A stretch of 64,000 nucleotides of DNA from Marivita sp046591575 (GTDB lineage: Bacteria > Pseudomonadota > Alphaproteobacteria > Rhodobacterales > Rhodobacteraceae): NCBI RefSeq assembly GCF_046591575.1, contig NZ_JBIQWA010000006.1, positions 152,109 through 216,108 of the forward strand. The letters run 5' to 3'. Positions 34,891 through 44,266 of the stretch are shown piece after piece. A program made the translations under genes and the position numbers. The notes beneath the pieces are model-generated. The model searched no databases. It worked only from the letters and a program-made list of their open reading frames with translations, and was not told where the DNA came from. Each line of letters opens with the position of its first letter. Position 1 is the first letter of the stretch.

Positions 34891-36387
34891 CTAGGCCAAT
34901 GCCTGTTTAAGCGCGGGGTAAAGCGCGTAGTAGCGGGCGTAGATGTCATCATAGGCGGCGACGGCAGCCGGGTTCGGCTCGATCACGCGGCCGGGTTTGA
35001 CCATTGCGGCAATGCCGTCATCAATGGTTTCAAAATGCCCCGCCCCATGCGCGGCAAGGATCGCTGATCCCAGCGTGGGGCCATCACTGGACGCGGGAAT
35101 ACGCACTGGCAGACCTGCGGTATCGGCGTGGATTTGCATGAACAGGTCCGAATTCGTGGCCCCACCCCCGGCAACCATTTCGCGGCCCTCATAGCCGCCC
35201 TTGGCAAAGGCGTCGAGGATTGTGCGGGTGCCCATGGCAATGCCTTCCATGATGGCACGGAAAACGTGATGCGGCTCATGCGCCAGCGTCAGCCCCGTGA
35301 TCGCCCCGCGTGACAGCGCATCGGTATAGGGTGTCCGGTTGCCCTGAAAGTGATCTTGGACAATCAGGCCGTCGGCCCCCGGAGCAAGCTGGGCGGCTTT
35401 GCGGTTCATGTCGTCAAAATCAAGATGCCCGCCGACGAACCGGCGCAACCAGTTGAGGATCGATCCGGTCGAGGTTTGGCCGCCTTCGATGATATACCGA
35501 TCCGGATAGACGATATCGGCATAGGCCCCCCACATTCCGGGCGCGTGAAACGGTCGTTCGGTCACGCCGAATTGCAGGTGGGACGATCCGGTGATCAGGC
35601 ACAGCTGACCAGGTTGCGACACGCCAAGCCCGATCATGCCAATCAGCGCATCGGCCCCGCCCTGCACAAGTTTTGTCCGCGTCGTCAGCCCAAGGTCATT
35701 GGCCGCCTGTGGCGTCAATGGCCCGACCACCTCGCCGGGGGCGGCAACCCGCGCAGGCCATTTATGCACAAGATCCGCCATGCCCAACGCCGCGACCAGG
35801 CTTTCGGCCCAGCCGCCCTCGCGGTTCGCGTAATGCCAGCGCAGACCGACATTGTTCAAAGAGGCACAGCGCTCGCCGGTCAGGCGCAGGGTCAGGTAAT
35901 CCTGATATTCACAGATTGTCGTTGCCGCGTCATAGATCTCGGGCTCGTTCCGTTTGATCCACAGCGCCTTGGGGATCATCCATTCCGCAGATACCGGCCC
36001 TGCCCCGTCCGAGTTCAGGCGCAATCGTGGGTCGCCGGTGGCAAGGACCGCTTTGGCCTCTTGGTCGGCGCGCACATCCATCCAAAGCAGCGCCGGTCGC
36101 AGCGGTGTGCCGGATGCGTCGAGGGCGACCACCGAACAACAGGTGGTGGCATAGGCCATCGCGTCGATCTGATCGCCCGCGATGCCCGCTTCGGTCAGAC
36201 AGGCGCGCGTTGCCTTGCACAGACTGTTCCACCAATCGTCGGGGTTTTGCTCGGCCCGTGCGCCGGGCGAAAACCGGGTATCGTATGGTTCGGCATGCGA
36301 GGCCAGGCACACACCGTCAAGATCGTAAATCCGCGCTCTGAGGCTTTCAGTGCCGCCATCGGCTGCCAGAAAAAAGGTCAAATTCAC
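34891..36387 (-). CDS. FGGY family carbohydrate kinase
   Basis: A 498-residue sugar kinase: N-terminal ATPase fold with AADGGTESLRARIYDLDG, CCSVVALD and LWMDVRADQEA; C-terminal FGGY signature region MVAGGGATNSDLFMQIHADTAGLPV. It is closest in feel to ribulo-/xylulokinase-type members acting on ketoses, although AI-2 kinase LsrK shares the fold. The GTG start at 36387 has AGGAG only 3 bases away; a TTG two codons in has better spacing. Last gene of the leftward sorC operon. Confidence 0.83.
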   Translation of the reverse strand: MNLTFFLAADGGTESLRARIYDLDGVCLASHAEPYDTRFSPGARAEQNPDDWWNSLCKATRACLTEAGIAGDQIDAMAYATTCCSVVALDASGTPLRPALLWMDVRADQEAKAVLATGDPRLRLNSDGAGPVSAEWMIPKALWIKRNEPEIYDAATTICEYQDYLTLRLTGERCASLNNVGLRWHYANREGGWAESLVAALGMADLVHKWPARVAAPGEVVGPLTPQAANDLGLTTRTKLVQGGADALIGMIGLGVSQPGQLCLITGSSHLQFGVTERPFHAPGMWGAYADIVYPDRYIIEGGQTSTGSILNWLRRFVGGHLDFDDMNRKAAQLAPGADGLIVQDHFQGNRTPYTDALSRGAITGLTLAHEPHHVFRAIMEGIAMGTRTILDAFAKGGYEGREMVAGGGATNSDLFMQIHADTAGLPVRIPASSDGPTLGSAILAAHGAGHFETIDDGIAAMVKPGRVIEPNPAAVAAYDDIYARYYALYPALKQALA

Positions 36388-36408
36388 AATCTCCTGTTCT
36401 TGATTGCC

Positions 36409-37647
36409 TCAGGTCGCTGCGATGATCCGTGCGACATCTTCGGTCGCATCCCAATGCGGCATATGCCCGGTGTCCAGCATGTGACAGGCCACACGTGGCG
36501 GCAAGTGAAACGCATGTGCGCGGGGGATGATCGTGTCGGACAGCCCAAAAAGCGCCCGCACCGGGATCTGCTCGGACAGCGCCCGAAGCGGTTCGATACT
36601 GTCGATGCGTTGCACATCGCCGCGTGCGGCGTCGGCGGCCAGCGTGCTCAGGCGTTGGCCCATAAGATCCAGTGACAGGCCGGACAAGGCCGCTGTATCA
36701 AGCTGTGCCGCCTTGCGACCCAGCAACCGCATCAGATGCGCCAACTCTCCAATATTCGGTGCGGCGGCCATGCCAGAGATAAAAGCCCCGTTTATCTCTG
36801 GCCCGCAGCCTGCCGGGGCCAGTATGGTCAGGCGCGACACGCGCGCGGGATCGTGCAATGCTGCTTTGAGCGCCACATGCGCGCCCAGCGAATGGCCGAC
36901 AAGATGCACAGGCCGTGGGTAATGGCGCAACTGCCCGATCAGCCAGTCGATCAGGCTTGTCACATCTATCGCGTCAGCAGGGTTGCGCCCGTGTCCGGGC
37001 AGATCAGGTGCGCTTGAAGTGAGCCCCAGACGCTGCAAGGCAGCGCGCAGGCTGGCCCAGTTTGATCCAAGCCCGGCAAACCCATGCACGCAAAAGACCG
37101 GCGTATCGACCGGCACGGACCGATCCACAGCAGGCGCTGGGTGCGGCGTGTCACCGATCAGCGCCCGCACATCATCAGCTTCGATCCGCCCCCGTCGCCC
37201 GCTGCCGTTCACCTGCTCAAGCGACACGCGGTTGCGTTTCGCAAGACGTCGCGCCAGAGGGGTAGCGCGTGGACGGCTGGCATCACCGGGTGGATTTGGG
37301 GCCGCCCCGCGCGAGACCTCGGGCACAGCCTCGGTCGCTTGCGGAGGATCTGCCTCTGGCACCGGATCAGACGCGGCGTCGATCCCGTCCCAGCTGTCGG
37401 TCGTTTCAATCACTGCAATTGGCGTGCCAACCTTGACAATGTCGCCGGGGGCAACCAGCATTTTGGTCAGGGTCCCGCTGCCCAGGGCAGGGTATTCCAC
37501 CATCGTTTTATCGGTCTCGACCTCGATCAGCGGGTCGCCCCGCGCAAAGCTTTGACCGAGCTGCACCAGCCATTCGGCGATGGTTCCTTCCTCCATCGTC
37601 TCGCCCAGGCGGGGCATCGGCAGGGTCAGGCGTGTGAGCGTGCTCAT
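36409..37647 (-). CDS. Acetoin dehydrogenase E2-like lipoyl/alpha-beta hydrolase fusion
   Basis: A 412-residue protein with an N-terminal lipoyl domain (ETDKTMVEYP; lipoyl Lys K47), a peripheral subunit-binding domain (ATPLARRLAKRNRVSLEQVNGSGRRGRI, residues 125-155) and, in place of the usual E2 catalytic core, an alpha/beta hydrolase (VFCVHGFAGLG, LVGHSLGAHVAL). This arrangement is that of AcoC in acetoin dehydrogenase complexes. It would pass the acyl group to CoA. No E3 gene is nearby; a shared lipoamide dehydrogenase would be needed. ATGA overlap with the E1beta gene. Confidence 0.82.
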   Translation of the reverse strand: MSTLTRLTLPMPRLGETMEEGTIAEWLVQLGQSFARGDPLIEVETDKTMVEYPALGSGTLTKMLVAPGDIVKVGTPIAVIETTDSWDGIDAASDPVPEADPPQATEAVPEVSRGAAPNPPGDASRPRATPLARRLAKRNRVSLEQVNGSGRRGRIEADDVRALIGDTPHPAPAVDRSVPVDTPVFCVHGFAGLGSNWASLRAALQRLGLTSSAPDLPGHGRNPADAIDVTSLIDWLIGQLRHYPRPVHLVGHSLGAHVALKAALHDPARVSRLTILAPAGCGPEINGAFISGMAAAPNIGELAHLMRLLGRKAAQLDTAALSGLSLDLMGQRLSTLAADAARGDVQRIDSIEPLRALSEQIPVRALFGLSDTIIPRAHAFHLPPRVACHMLDTGHMPHWDATEDVARIIAAT

Positions 37648-38627
37648 GACAGCATGGTCCGCGCAGTTCGGGTGATCAAATCCGGGGTGGGCACCGAATT
37701 CTGCTCTAGCAGGGGCGAGACCGAGATCGGTATGTCTTCGCCCGCGACCCGGATGACCGGTTCTTCAAGATAGTCGAAACATTCCTCGGTGATGCGCGCC
37801 GACAGCTCTGCCGCCACACCGCAGGTCATCACGCCTTCTGACACAACCATCGCACGCCCGGACGCTTCGACAAGCGGGCGGATCGTGTCGAAATCCAGCG
37901 GATTCAGCGTGCGCAGATCAACCACGGACGCCGAGATCCCGTGTGTGTCCTCAAGATCCTTTGCCGCCGCCAGCGCGTGATGGACTTGCCGGGAATAGGT
38001 CACAATCACCAGATCCGTGCCATCGCGCAGCACCCTGGCCTTACCCCAACCGGCGGGTTCGGCATCGGGATCGACCTGCCCCTTCATCGTGTAAAGCCCC
38101 TTGTGTTCGATAAAGACCACCGGGTCGGGCTGTTGCAGCGACTGGCGCAACAGATGATAAGCGTCTTCCACCGTGGCAGGCATGGCAAGCCGCAAGCCGG
38201 GTGTGTGCATCACATAGGCTTCAAGGCTTTGACTGTGCTGTGCGCCAGCGGACCGGCCCGTCCCCCCCTGAGTGCGCAGCACCATTGGAACACCAATCTG
38301 ACCACCGAACATATAGCGGATCTTGGCCGCCTGATTGGCCAGCTGGTCCATCGTCATGCCGATGAAATCGACATACATCAACTCGGCCACCGGGCGCAGG
38401 CCGGTCATCGCGGCCCCGACCGCGGCGCCGACAATGGCCGCCTCCGAGATCGGCGTGTCGATGACCCGTTCAGCCCCGAATTCGGTGATAAGATCCTTGG
38501 TCACACCATAGGCACCGCCATAGCGGCCAACCTCTTCGCCCAAAATAATGACACTGTCATCGCCCGACATCGCGTCGTTCAGCGCCAGTCTCAGGGCATC
38601 ACGATAGGTGGTTTCCTGCATCGCCAT
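37644..38627 (-). CDS. Acetoin/2-oxoacid dehydrogenase-like E1 beta subunit
   Basis: A 327-residue transketolase-like subunit with ILGEEVGRYGGAYGVTKDL, DTPISEAAIVGAAVGAAM, ELMYVDFIGMTMDQLANQAAK and VVDLRTLNPLDFDTI, as in AcoB/PdhB. With the alpha subunit it forms the thiamine-diphosphate enzyme that cleaves an alpha-hydroxyketone or 2-oxoacid. The ATG at 38627 has AGGAG 8 bases upstream; a GTG at 38636 would overlap that site. Confidence 0.85.
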   Translation of the reverse strand: MAMQETTYRDALRLALNDAMSGDDSVIILGEEVGRYGGAYGVTKDLITEFGAERVIDTPISEAAIVGAAVGAAMTGLRPVAELMYVDFIGMTMDQLANQAAKIRYMFGGQIGVPMVLRTQGGTGRSAGAQHSQSLEAYVMHTPGLRLAMPATVEDAYHLLRQSLQQPDPVVFIEHKGLYTMKGQVDPDAEPAGWGKARVLRDGTDLVIVTYSRQVHHALAAAKDLEDTHGISASVVDLRTLNPLDFDTIRPLVEASGRAMVVSEGVMTCGVAAELSARITEECFDYLEEPVIRVAGEDIPISVSPLLEQNSVPTPDLITRTARTMLS

Positions 38628-38632
38628 TGGGG

Positions 38633-39646
38633 TCACTCCTGCGCCAGAACACGGTCAAGACGGGTCTGAACCGGTTCCGGTTCCGGCTCTGACGGGGCAT
38701 AGACATCGCGGAACATCGACGGCAGCTGCGGCTCTTGCCCGGCCACGGCGTAGTCGATTGCGGCGTCCATCTCTTTGGCGATTGTGTCGTCCAGCGCGGT
38801 GATCTCGTCTTTCGACATCAGACCGCTGGACAGAAGCTTGTCCCGCGCCTTGAGCACCGGGTCTTTCTGGCGGCCCGCGTCTTCCTCGGCCTCGGCGCGA
38901 TAGGGGGATTTGTCCTTTCTTGCATGGCCGAAGAACCGGTAGCAATCGACCGCCAGGAACGCAGGTTGCCCGGCGCGCGCGCCCTCCATCAGGTCGGATG
39001 CGGCCTCGACCACGTCTTCGACCTCAAGCCCGTCAACGGTGCGCGCCGCAAGCCCGAACGCCGCCGCGCGTTCGTGCAGGTTCGGGTTGGCGGTGGCCTG
39101 ATCAATCCGGGTGCCCATACCATACTGGTTGTTGATGCACACAAACATGACCGGCAAAGACCAGAGGGCGGCCATGTTCATGCTTTCGTACAGAATGCCC
39201 TGCCCGGTCGCCCCGTCGCCAAAAAACGCCACCGAAACGGCGTTGCTTTGCTGGTGACGGGCCGACAATCCGGCCCCGACAACCGCCGGTATCCCGCCGC
39301 CGACAATGGCATTTGCGCCAAGATGGCCCAGACCCATATCCGCGATGTGCATTGATCCGCCCTTGCCGTGACAATATCCCTCTTCTTTGCCCGCGATTTC
39401 CGCCATCATTCTGTTCGGATCGGCACCGCGGGCCAAAAAGATACCGTGTCCGCGGTGATGCGTGGTAAAGGTGTCACCGTCGCGCATACCGGCACAGACG
39501 CCCACCGCCGCACTTTCCTCGCCAATCGACAGATGCAGCATCGACCCCGCCGATTGGCCCCGCACGAACAGCTCTCCGACCCGTTCCTCGAACGTGCGAA
39601 CGCGGCGCATGTCCTGATAGAGCTGTGGCAATGTGGTATTTTTCAT
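38633..39646 (-). CDS. Acetoin/2-oxoacid dehydrogenase-like E1 alpha subunit
   Basis: A 337-residue subunit carrying the thiamine-diphosphate motif GDGATGQGILYESMNMAAL then INNQYG, plus HHRGHGIFLARG and YCHGKGGSMHIAD. These residues match AcoA/PdhA. Its pairing with an AcoC-type E2 argues for an acetoin-like substrate rather than pyruvate. It has an AGGGA ribosome site and lies 15 bp after the epimerase gene. Confidence 0.85.
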   Translation of the reverse strand: MKNTTLPQLYQDMRRVRTFEERVGELFVRGQSAGSMLHLSIGEESAAVGVCAGMRDGDTFTTHHRGHGIFLARGADPNRMMAEIAGKEEGYCHGKGGSMHIADMGLGHLGANAIVGGGIPAVVGAGLSARHQQSNAVSVAFFGDGATGQGILYESMNMAALWSLPVMFVCINNQYGMGTRIDQATANPNLHERAAAFGLAARTVDGLEVEDVVEAASDLMEGARAGQPAFLAVDCYRFFGHARKDKSPYRAEAEEDAGRQKDPVLKARDKLLSSGLMSKDEITALDDTIAKEMDAAIDYAVAGQEPQLPSMFRDVYAPSEPEPEPVQTRLDRVLAQE

Positions 39647-39661
39647 GTTTTGTCATCCCTG

Positions 39662-40510
39662 TCAGATCAAGCCGTATTGCCGCGCCTTGTTGCGCAGAAA
39701 CGGCAATCCGTTTTCCATGACCTCTGCCTCTCCCGACGCCACAGGCCGCCAGACCGACAGGCCTACGGCGATTTCGGGGGGCATGTTGATAAAGCTTTCC
39801 ATCGCCAGCCCACCGGTGAATTCAATCGCCCGCAGCACTGCAAAGATTTCGTCCCACTGAATGGTGCCCGCCCCCGGCGTGCCGCGATCGGATTCCGACA
39901 GATGAATATAGCGCAGGTGGTCGCGGGCGGTGATGATGCCCTGGGCGATGCCCTTTTCCTCGATATTCATGTGATAGGTATCAAGATGAACAAACATGTT
40001 CTCGGCACCAATCCGGTTAAGCATACTGACGCTTTGTTCCGCTGTGTTGAGCAGATGCGTCTCATAGCGATTGACCGGTTCGATCCCGAAAAGAAGCCCC
40101 AAAGTTCTGGCATGTCGTGCGGCGCGCGTCAGCGCATCGGCGACATTGTCCAGTTCGGTCTGCGTCGGCGGCTGCCCCGAGCGTTCGCCAATGCCGCCAT
40201 AGACAACCCCGGACAGTGCTTCGGCCCCGATGGCCGCACATTGGTCAAGTGCTACGGTCAGGAAATCAACCGCACCATCGGGATTGTGCGAAGGCCAGAC
40301 CGCCTTGGGCAGACCCAGCGAACACACCGCGCGCATGTCGGCGGCCTCAAGCACCTTGCGGCTATGCGCGGCATCCACGCTTGGCGGATCGAGCAGTGCG
40401 ATTTCAAGAAAATCCATGCCATAAGACCGCGCCTTCGCCACCGCTTTTTCGCAGCCCGCCTTGTCCCATGACATGGTCCACATGCTTGTATGAACACCGA
40501 AACCCTGCAT
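39662..40510 (-). CDS. Sugar isomerase/epimerase, ketose 3-epimerase-like
   Basis: A TIM-barrel protein of 282 residues of the D-tagatose/D-psicose 3-epimerase group. The four metal ligands expected for the family are in place: Glu in FGIEPVNRYE, Asp in HLDTYHMN, His in YIHLSESDRG and Glu in AMESF. ATG at 40510 overlaps the sorC stop (TGATG). Likely role: epimerising or isomerising a ketose imported by the divergent transporter. Confidence 0.8.
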   Translation of the reverse strand: MQGFGVHTSMWTMSWDKAGCEKAVAKARSYGMDFLEIALLDPPSVDAAHSRKVLEAADMRAVCSLGLPKAVWPSHNPDGAVDFLTVALDQCAAIGAEALSGVVYGGIGERSGQPPTQTELDNVADALTRAARHARTLGLLFGIEPVNRYETHLLNTAEQSVSMLNRIGAENMFVHLDTYHMNIEEKGIAQGIITARDHLRYIHLSESDRGTPGAGTIQWDEIFAVLRAIEFTGGLAMESFINMPPEIAVGLSVWRPVASGEAEVMENGLPFLRNKARQYGLI

Positions 40511-41484
40511 CACTTCCCCTGTTTTTCCGCCTCGGCCAGCAGCGCGACCGCCAGCCCTTCATCAACCAGTAATTTCTTGACGAACCCGGCCCGCAGAACC
40601 GCCAGCGTGGCCGCCCGTTTGCCCAATCCACCGGCCAGCAGCACGGTGTCCATCCGGGTCATGTCGGCGGGTTGCACACAGGGTGTGCTGCGGTTCAGTT
40701 CAATATCGGCAACGGTTCCATCGGCGCGGTAGAAAACACCGCAGCAATCGCCCACCACATCCGCATCGCGCAGTTGCTGGATCTGGTCGGCGCTGAAAAT
40801 ATCGCTCTGGAACAGGATCGAACCTTCGCGACATTCGCCCACGCTCATGAAGGCATGATCCGCGCTGCGCGCCACGCCCATCGCCTCTCTGACCAGCCGT
40901 TGTGCCATGATGCCGTCGCAGGCGGCGGCGCTGTCGGTCACGAAAGGCGCAGGCAGCAGGATCGCCCGCCCGCCGGTTTGCGCCGCCAGGCGAACGCAGA
41001 CATCGCCGGGGGCCGTGTGCGACGCATAGGTCACCGACCCCATCAGCGACACAAACGTCAACGCGCTGTTGCGCACGCCCGTCACGTTGTCGGCCATCGC
41101 AGACAATGTCCGTCCCCAGCCCAGACCAACTGTGACAGGGGTTTCAGAGGCGGCGATGCGGGCAAGATACCCGCTGGCCAGTATCGCAACCGCGTTCCGG
41201 GCCAGGGTGTCATCGGTGTTGCTCTCTCCGACCGGGGCAACCTGCGCCTCGGTCAGCCCGAATGTTGTGACCAGCCGATCCGCCAGCGCCAGCGCGCGCG
41301 CGGTGCGATGTTCGACCGTGATGCGCACCAGACCCTGCTCGCGCGCATCCGCCAACATGCGCAGAACCTTGAATCGCGACACGCCAAGCTGCGTGCTGAC
41401 CTCTTGCTGGCTCAGATTGCCAACATAATACAGCCAGGCGGCTTGCGCGACCGTGTCATCGGTCTGGCGTTTGGGCATCTGCAT
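40510..41484 (-). CDS. SorC family transcriptional regulator
   Basis: A 324-residue SorC/LsrR-type regulator with an N-terminal helix-turn-helix (QAAWLYYVGNLSQQEVSTQLGVSRFKVLRML, residues 13-45) and a C-terminal sugar-phosphate-binding domain with VGLGWGRTLSAMA. It is first in the leftward operon and divergent from the importer operon; nested palindromes in between are its probable operators. Such regulators are usually released by a phosphorylated sugar, here perhaps the product of the FGGY or Dha kinase. Confidence 0.88.
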   Translation of the reverse strand: MQMPKRQTDDTVAQAAWLYYVGNLSQQEVSTQLGVSRFKVLRMLADAREQGLVRITVEHRTARALALADRLVTTFGLTEAQVAPVGESNTDDTLARNAVAILASGYLARIAASETPVTVGLGWGRTLSAMADNVTGVRNSALTFVSLMGSVTYASHTAPGDVCVRLAAQTGGRAILLPAPFVTDSAAACDGIMAQRLVREAMGVARSADHAFMSVGECREGSILFQSDIFSADQIQQLRDADVVGDCCGVFYRADGTVADIELNRSTPCVQPADMTRMDTVLLAGGLGKRAATLAVLRAGFVKKLLVDEGLAVALLAEAEKQGK

Positions 41485-41524
41485 GACGCAATCAGCTCCT
41501 TTCAGAGGTCTGCGACAAAACGGC

Positions 41525-41576
41525 TTGACCTGCGGTTGACTGCTTATATAGTCACAATTGTGCAGTCAATGCACAA
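41525..41576. promoter_or_regulatory. Divergent promoter with nested palindromes (SorC operator)
   Basis: Rightward promoter candidate: TTGACC (41525-41530), 16 bp, TATAGT (41547-41552). Three symmetric elements overlap it: TTGACTGC (41536-41543) with GCAGTCAA (41562-41569); CACAATTGTG (41553-41562); and TTGTGCA (41558-41564) with TGCACAA (41570-41576). All arms are perfect. TTGACT on the reverse strand (41564-41569) could serve as a leftward -35. Binding here would repress both operons. Confidence 0.75.
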
Positions 41577-41710
41577 GTGTTTCAACGCGCCGCGCGGCAG
41601 AGGATCAGACCCTATGCCAGGGGTGGCGGAAACCATGTTGCGGCACGGGCGACCAACACGTCCAGCGCATCGGGAAATGACCCGCACAAGTGGGCAATGG
41701 GAGGAAAAAG

Positions 41711-42700
41711 ATGAAGACCAAAAGCACATTACTGGCCAGCGCTGCATTGGCATCCGCCGCTTTGATCGGCACGTCGGCCGCCGCAGACAGCCATTCGAAA
41801 AACATCGCCACCGTGGTCAAAATCGCGGGCATCCAGTGGTTCAACCGCATGGAAGAAGGCGTCAATAAATTTGCCGAAGAAACTGGCATGAACGCGTTTC
41901 AGGTGGGCCCCGCACAAGCCGATCCGCAGCAACAGGTCGCGCTGATCGAGGACATGATCGCACAGGGCGTCGATGCTCTTGCCGTTGTTCCGATGTCACC
42001 CGAGGCGCTTGAGCCGGTGCTGGGCCGCGCGATGGAGGCGGGTATTGCCGTGATCACCCACGAGGCCGCGGCACAGGAAAACACAACCTATGATCTGGAA
42101 GCCTTTGTCAACGAGGATTTCGGCGCGAACCTGATGGAACAGCTGGCCACCTGCATGGGCGGTGAAGGCGAATACACGGTGTTTGTTGGTTCGCTGACAT
42201 CGCAGACCCACAATCAATGGGTCGATGGCGCGATTGCGCATCAAGAGGCCAACTATCCCAACATGACTTTGGTCGGTGACAAGAACGAAACTTTCGACGA
42301 TGCCGAACAGGCTTATACCAAAACACAGGAAGTCCTGCGCGCCTTTCCCAATATCAAAGGCATGCAGGGGTCCGCATCAACGGATGTCGCAGGTATCGGG
42401 CGCGCCATCGAAGAGCGCGGCATGGAAGATGACACCTGTGTTTTTGGCACGTCTCTGCCGTCGATTGCCGGTCAGTATCTTGAAACCGGCGCTGTTGACG
42501 GGATCGGGTTCTGGGATCCTGCTGTCGCGGGTGAAGCCATGAACAAGCTGGCCGTCATGGTGATGAATGGCGAAACCGTCACCGATGGGATGGATCTGGG
42601 CTTGCCCGGATACGAGAACATCTCGCTTGATGGCAAGGTGATTTACGGTCAGGCTTGGGTGAATGTCGACGCGGACAACATGGCCGATTATCCGTTCTGA
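41711..42700 (+). CDS. CUT2 sugar ABC substrate-binding protein (LsrB/RhaS-like)
   Basis: A 329-residue periplasmic binding protein (peripla_BP_4 fold) with a signal peptide to about residue 25 (SAAA-DSHSK). Segments such as GPAQADPQQQVALIEDMIAQGVDALAVVPMSPEAL and the C-terminal VDADNMADYPF are laid out as in LsrB and RhaS, the AI-2 and rhamnose binders. GGGAGGA precedes the ATG by 5 bases. It is the first gene of the rightward operon. Confidence 0.85.
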   Translation: MKTKSTLLASAALASAALIGTSAAADSHSKNIATVVKIAGIQWFNRMEEGVNKFAEETGMNAFQVGPAQADPQQQVALIEDMIAQGVDALAVVPMSPEALEPVLGRAMEAGIAVITHEAAAQENTTYDLEAFVNEDFGANLMEQLATCMGGEGEYTVFVGSLTSQTHNQWVDGAIAHQEANYPNMTLVGDKNETFDDAEQAYTKTQEVLRAFPNIKGMQGSASTDVAGIGRAIEERGMEDDTCVFGTSLPSIAGQYLETGAVDGIGFWDPAVAGEAMNKLAVMVMNGETVTDGMDLGLPGYENISLDGKVIYGQAWVNVDADNMADYPF

Positions 42701-42769
42701 TCCCTTTGGGGCAGGGCGGCCTCGGCTGCCTTGCCTTTGTCGAAACCACAAGTCTCAAGTTGGTTGTTG

Positions 42770-44266
42770 ATGTCTTCAGACCAGGACACCGCGTTCATTG
42801 AACTGCGCGCGATCACCAAGCGATATGCAGGCGTCACTGCGCTTGACTCGGTTGATTTTACGGTCATGCCCGGCGAGGCGGTGTGCCTTGCCGGGGAAAA
42901 CGGGTCGGGCAAGTCCACGTTGATCAAGATCATATCGGGTGTGGAACCCGCAACCGAAGGACTTGTGCGGATTGCCGGACAGGACCACCCGTCTTTGAAC
43001 CCGCGCATATCGGCGGCTGCCGGGATAATGGTGATTTTTCAGGATTTCTCTCTTTTTCCGAACCTGAGTGTTGCCGAAAATATCGCCTTTGCAACCCAGC
43101 TTGCAAAACACGAACGGTTCTTTCAACGCCGCGCCACCCGCGCCATCGCCCGCAAGGCGCTTGATCGGATCGGGGTTCAGATTGATCTTGATGCGCGTGT
43201 CGAAACGCTTCCCGTGGCCCAGAAACAGCTGGTCGCCATTTGCCGGGCCCTGGCCTCTGACGCCCAATTGATCATCATGGACGAGCCCACCACCGCGCTG
43301 ACCGAAAAAGAGGTGCGCCGCCTTCAGGGCATTATTCGCATGCTCAAGGACGACGGCGTCGCCGTGATCTTTGTCAGCCACAAACTGGCCGAAGTGTTGG
43401 ATGTGTCGGAAAAGGTCGTGGTGCTGCGCAACGGCAAAAAGGTGGCCGAAGGGCCTGCCTCCGATTTTGACACGCAATCGCTGACCTATCACATGACCGG
43501 CCGCGACGTTCCCGAAGTGCCGCCCAGCACGATCCCGGCCGGGGCTGATACGTTGATGACAGTGCAGCGTCTGACGAAAAACGGAGCATTCTCGGACATA
43601 AATTTTGATCTCAAATCCGGTGAAGTCCTGGGCATCACCGGCCTTTTGGGCAGTGGGCGCACGTCGGTTGCGAAAGCGTTGTTCGGGCTTGTCACGCCGG
43701 ATCAGGGCCGCATCGCGGTCGATGGCGACGCGGTGCGCCTTGGCGATCCACAGGCCGCCGCCCTGGCGCGCATCGGCTATGTACCCGAAGACCGGCTCAC
43801 CGAAGGGTTGTTTCTAAGCCAGTCCATTTTGCGCAATGTCGCCGTCGGGCGGCTTGATGCCCATGCGGCGGGCGGTTTTGTCAACATGACCACGCTCACG
43901 GCGGAAGCCACGGAATGGCTTGGGCGGCTCAAGGTCAAGGCACCGGATGTCACCGCCCCGGTGCAATCGCTTTCGGGGGGCAATCAACAACGTGTCGCGC
44001 TGGCGCGCTGGCTGTCGCGCGCGCCCCGTGTGCTGATCCTGAATGGTCCCAGCGTTGGGGTCGATGTCGGATCGAAAGCCGATATTCACGACATCATCCG
44101 TGATCTGGCGGGCCAGGGTATTGGCATCATCGTGATCTCGGATGACCTGCCAGAGCTGTTGACCACCTGTCACCGTATTCTGGTGATGCGCGATGGCCGT
44201 ATCATCGACACGTTGGACGGCGCAAGCGTCACCGAAGACGATCTGGCACACAGGCTTGCATCATGA
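42770..44266 (+). CDS. CUT2 sugar ABC ATPase
   Basis: A 498-residue tandem ABC protein. Domain 1 has Walker A AGENGSGKSTLIKI and Walker B LIIMDEPTTALTEKE. Domain 2 has LLGSGRTSVAKALFG (degenerate P-loop) and LSGGNQQRVALARWLSRAPRVLILNGPSVGVDVG, where Asn-Gly replaces the usual Asp-Glu/Glu-Pro, as in RbsA/XylG-type second domains. The ATG at 42770 has no clear ribosome site; a TTG at 42731 is an alternative. It overlaps the permease by ATGA. Confidence 0.87.
   Translation: MSSDQDTAFIELRAITKRYAGVTALDSVDFTVMPGEAVCLAGENGSGKSTLIKIISGVEPATEGLVRIAGQDHPSLNPRISAAAGIMVIFQDFSLFPNLSVAENIAFATQLAKHERFFQRRATRAIARKALDRIGVQIDLDARVETLPVAQKQLVAICRALASDAQLIIMDEPTTALTEKEVRRLQGIIRMLKDDGVAVIFVSHKLAEVLDVSEKVVVLRNGKKVAEGPASDFDTQSLTYHMTGRDVPEVPPSTIPAGADTLMTVQRLTKNGAFSDINFDLKSGEVLGITGLLGSGRTSVAKALFGLVTPDQGRIAVDGDAVRLGDPQAAALARIGYVPEDRLTEGLFLSQSILRNVAVGRLDAHAAGGFVNMTTLTAEATEWLGRLKVKAPDVTAPVQSLSGGNQQRVALARWLSRAPRVLILNGPSVGVDVGSKADIHDIIRDLAGQGIGIIVISDDLPELLTTCHRILVMRDGRIIDTLDGASVTEDDLAHRLAS

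Noticed and set aside
36409..39646. Pyruvate dehydrogenase
   Set aside because: The E2 ends in an alpha/beta hydrolase instead of an acyltransferase core, and the setting is a sugar operon, so the acetoin-type assignment is better.
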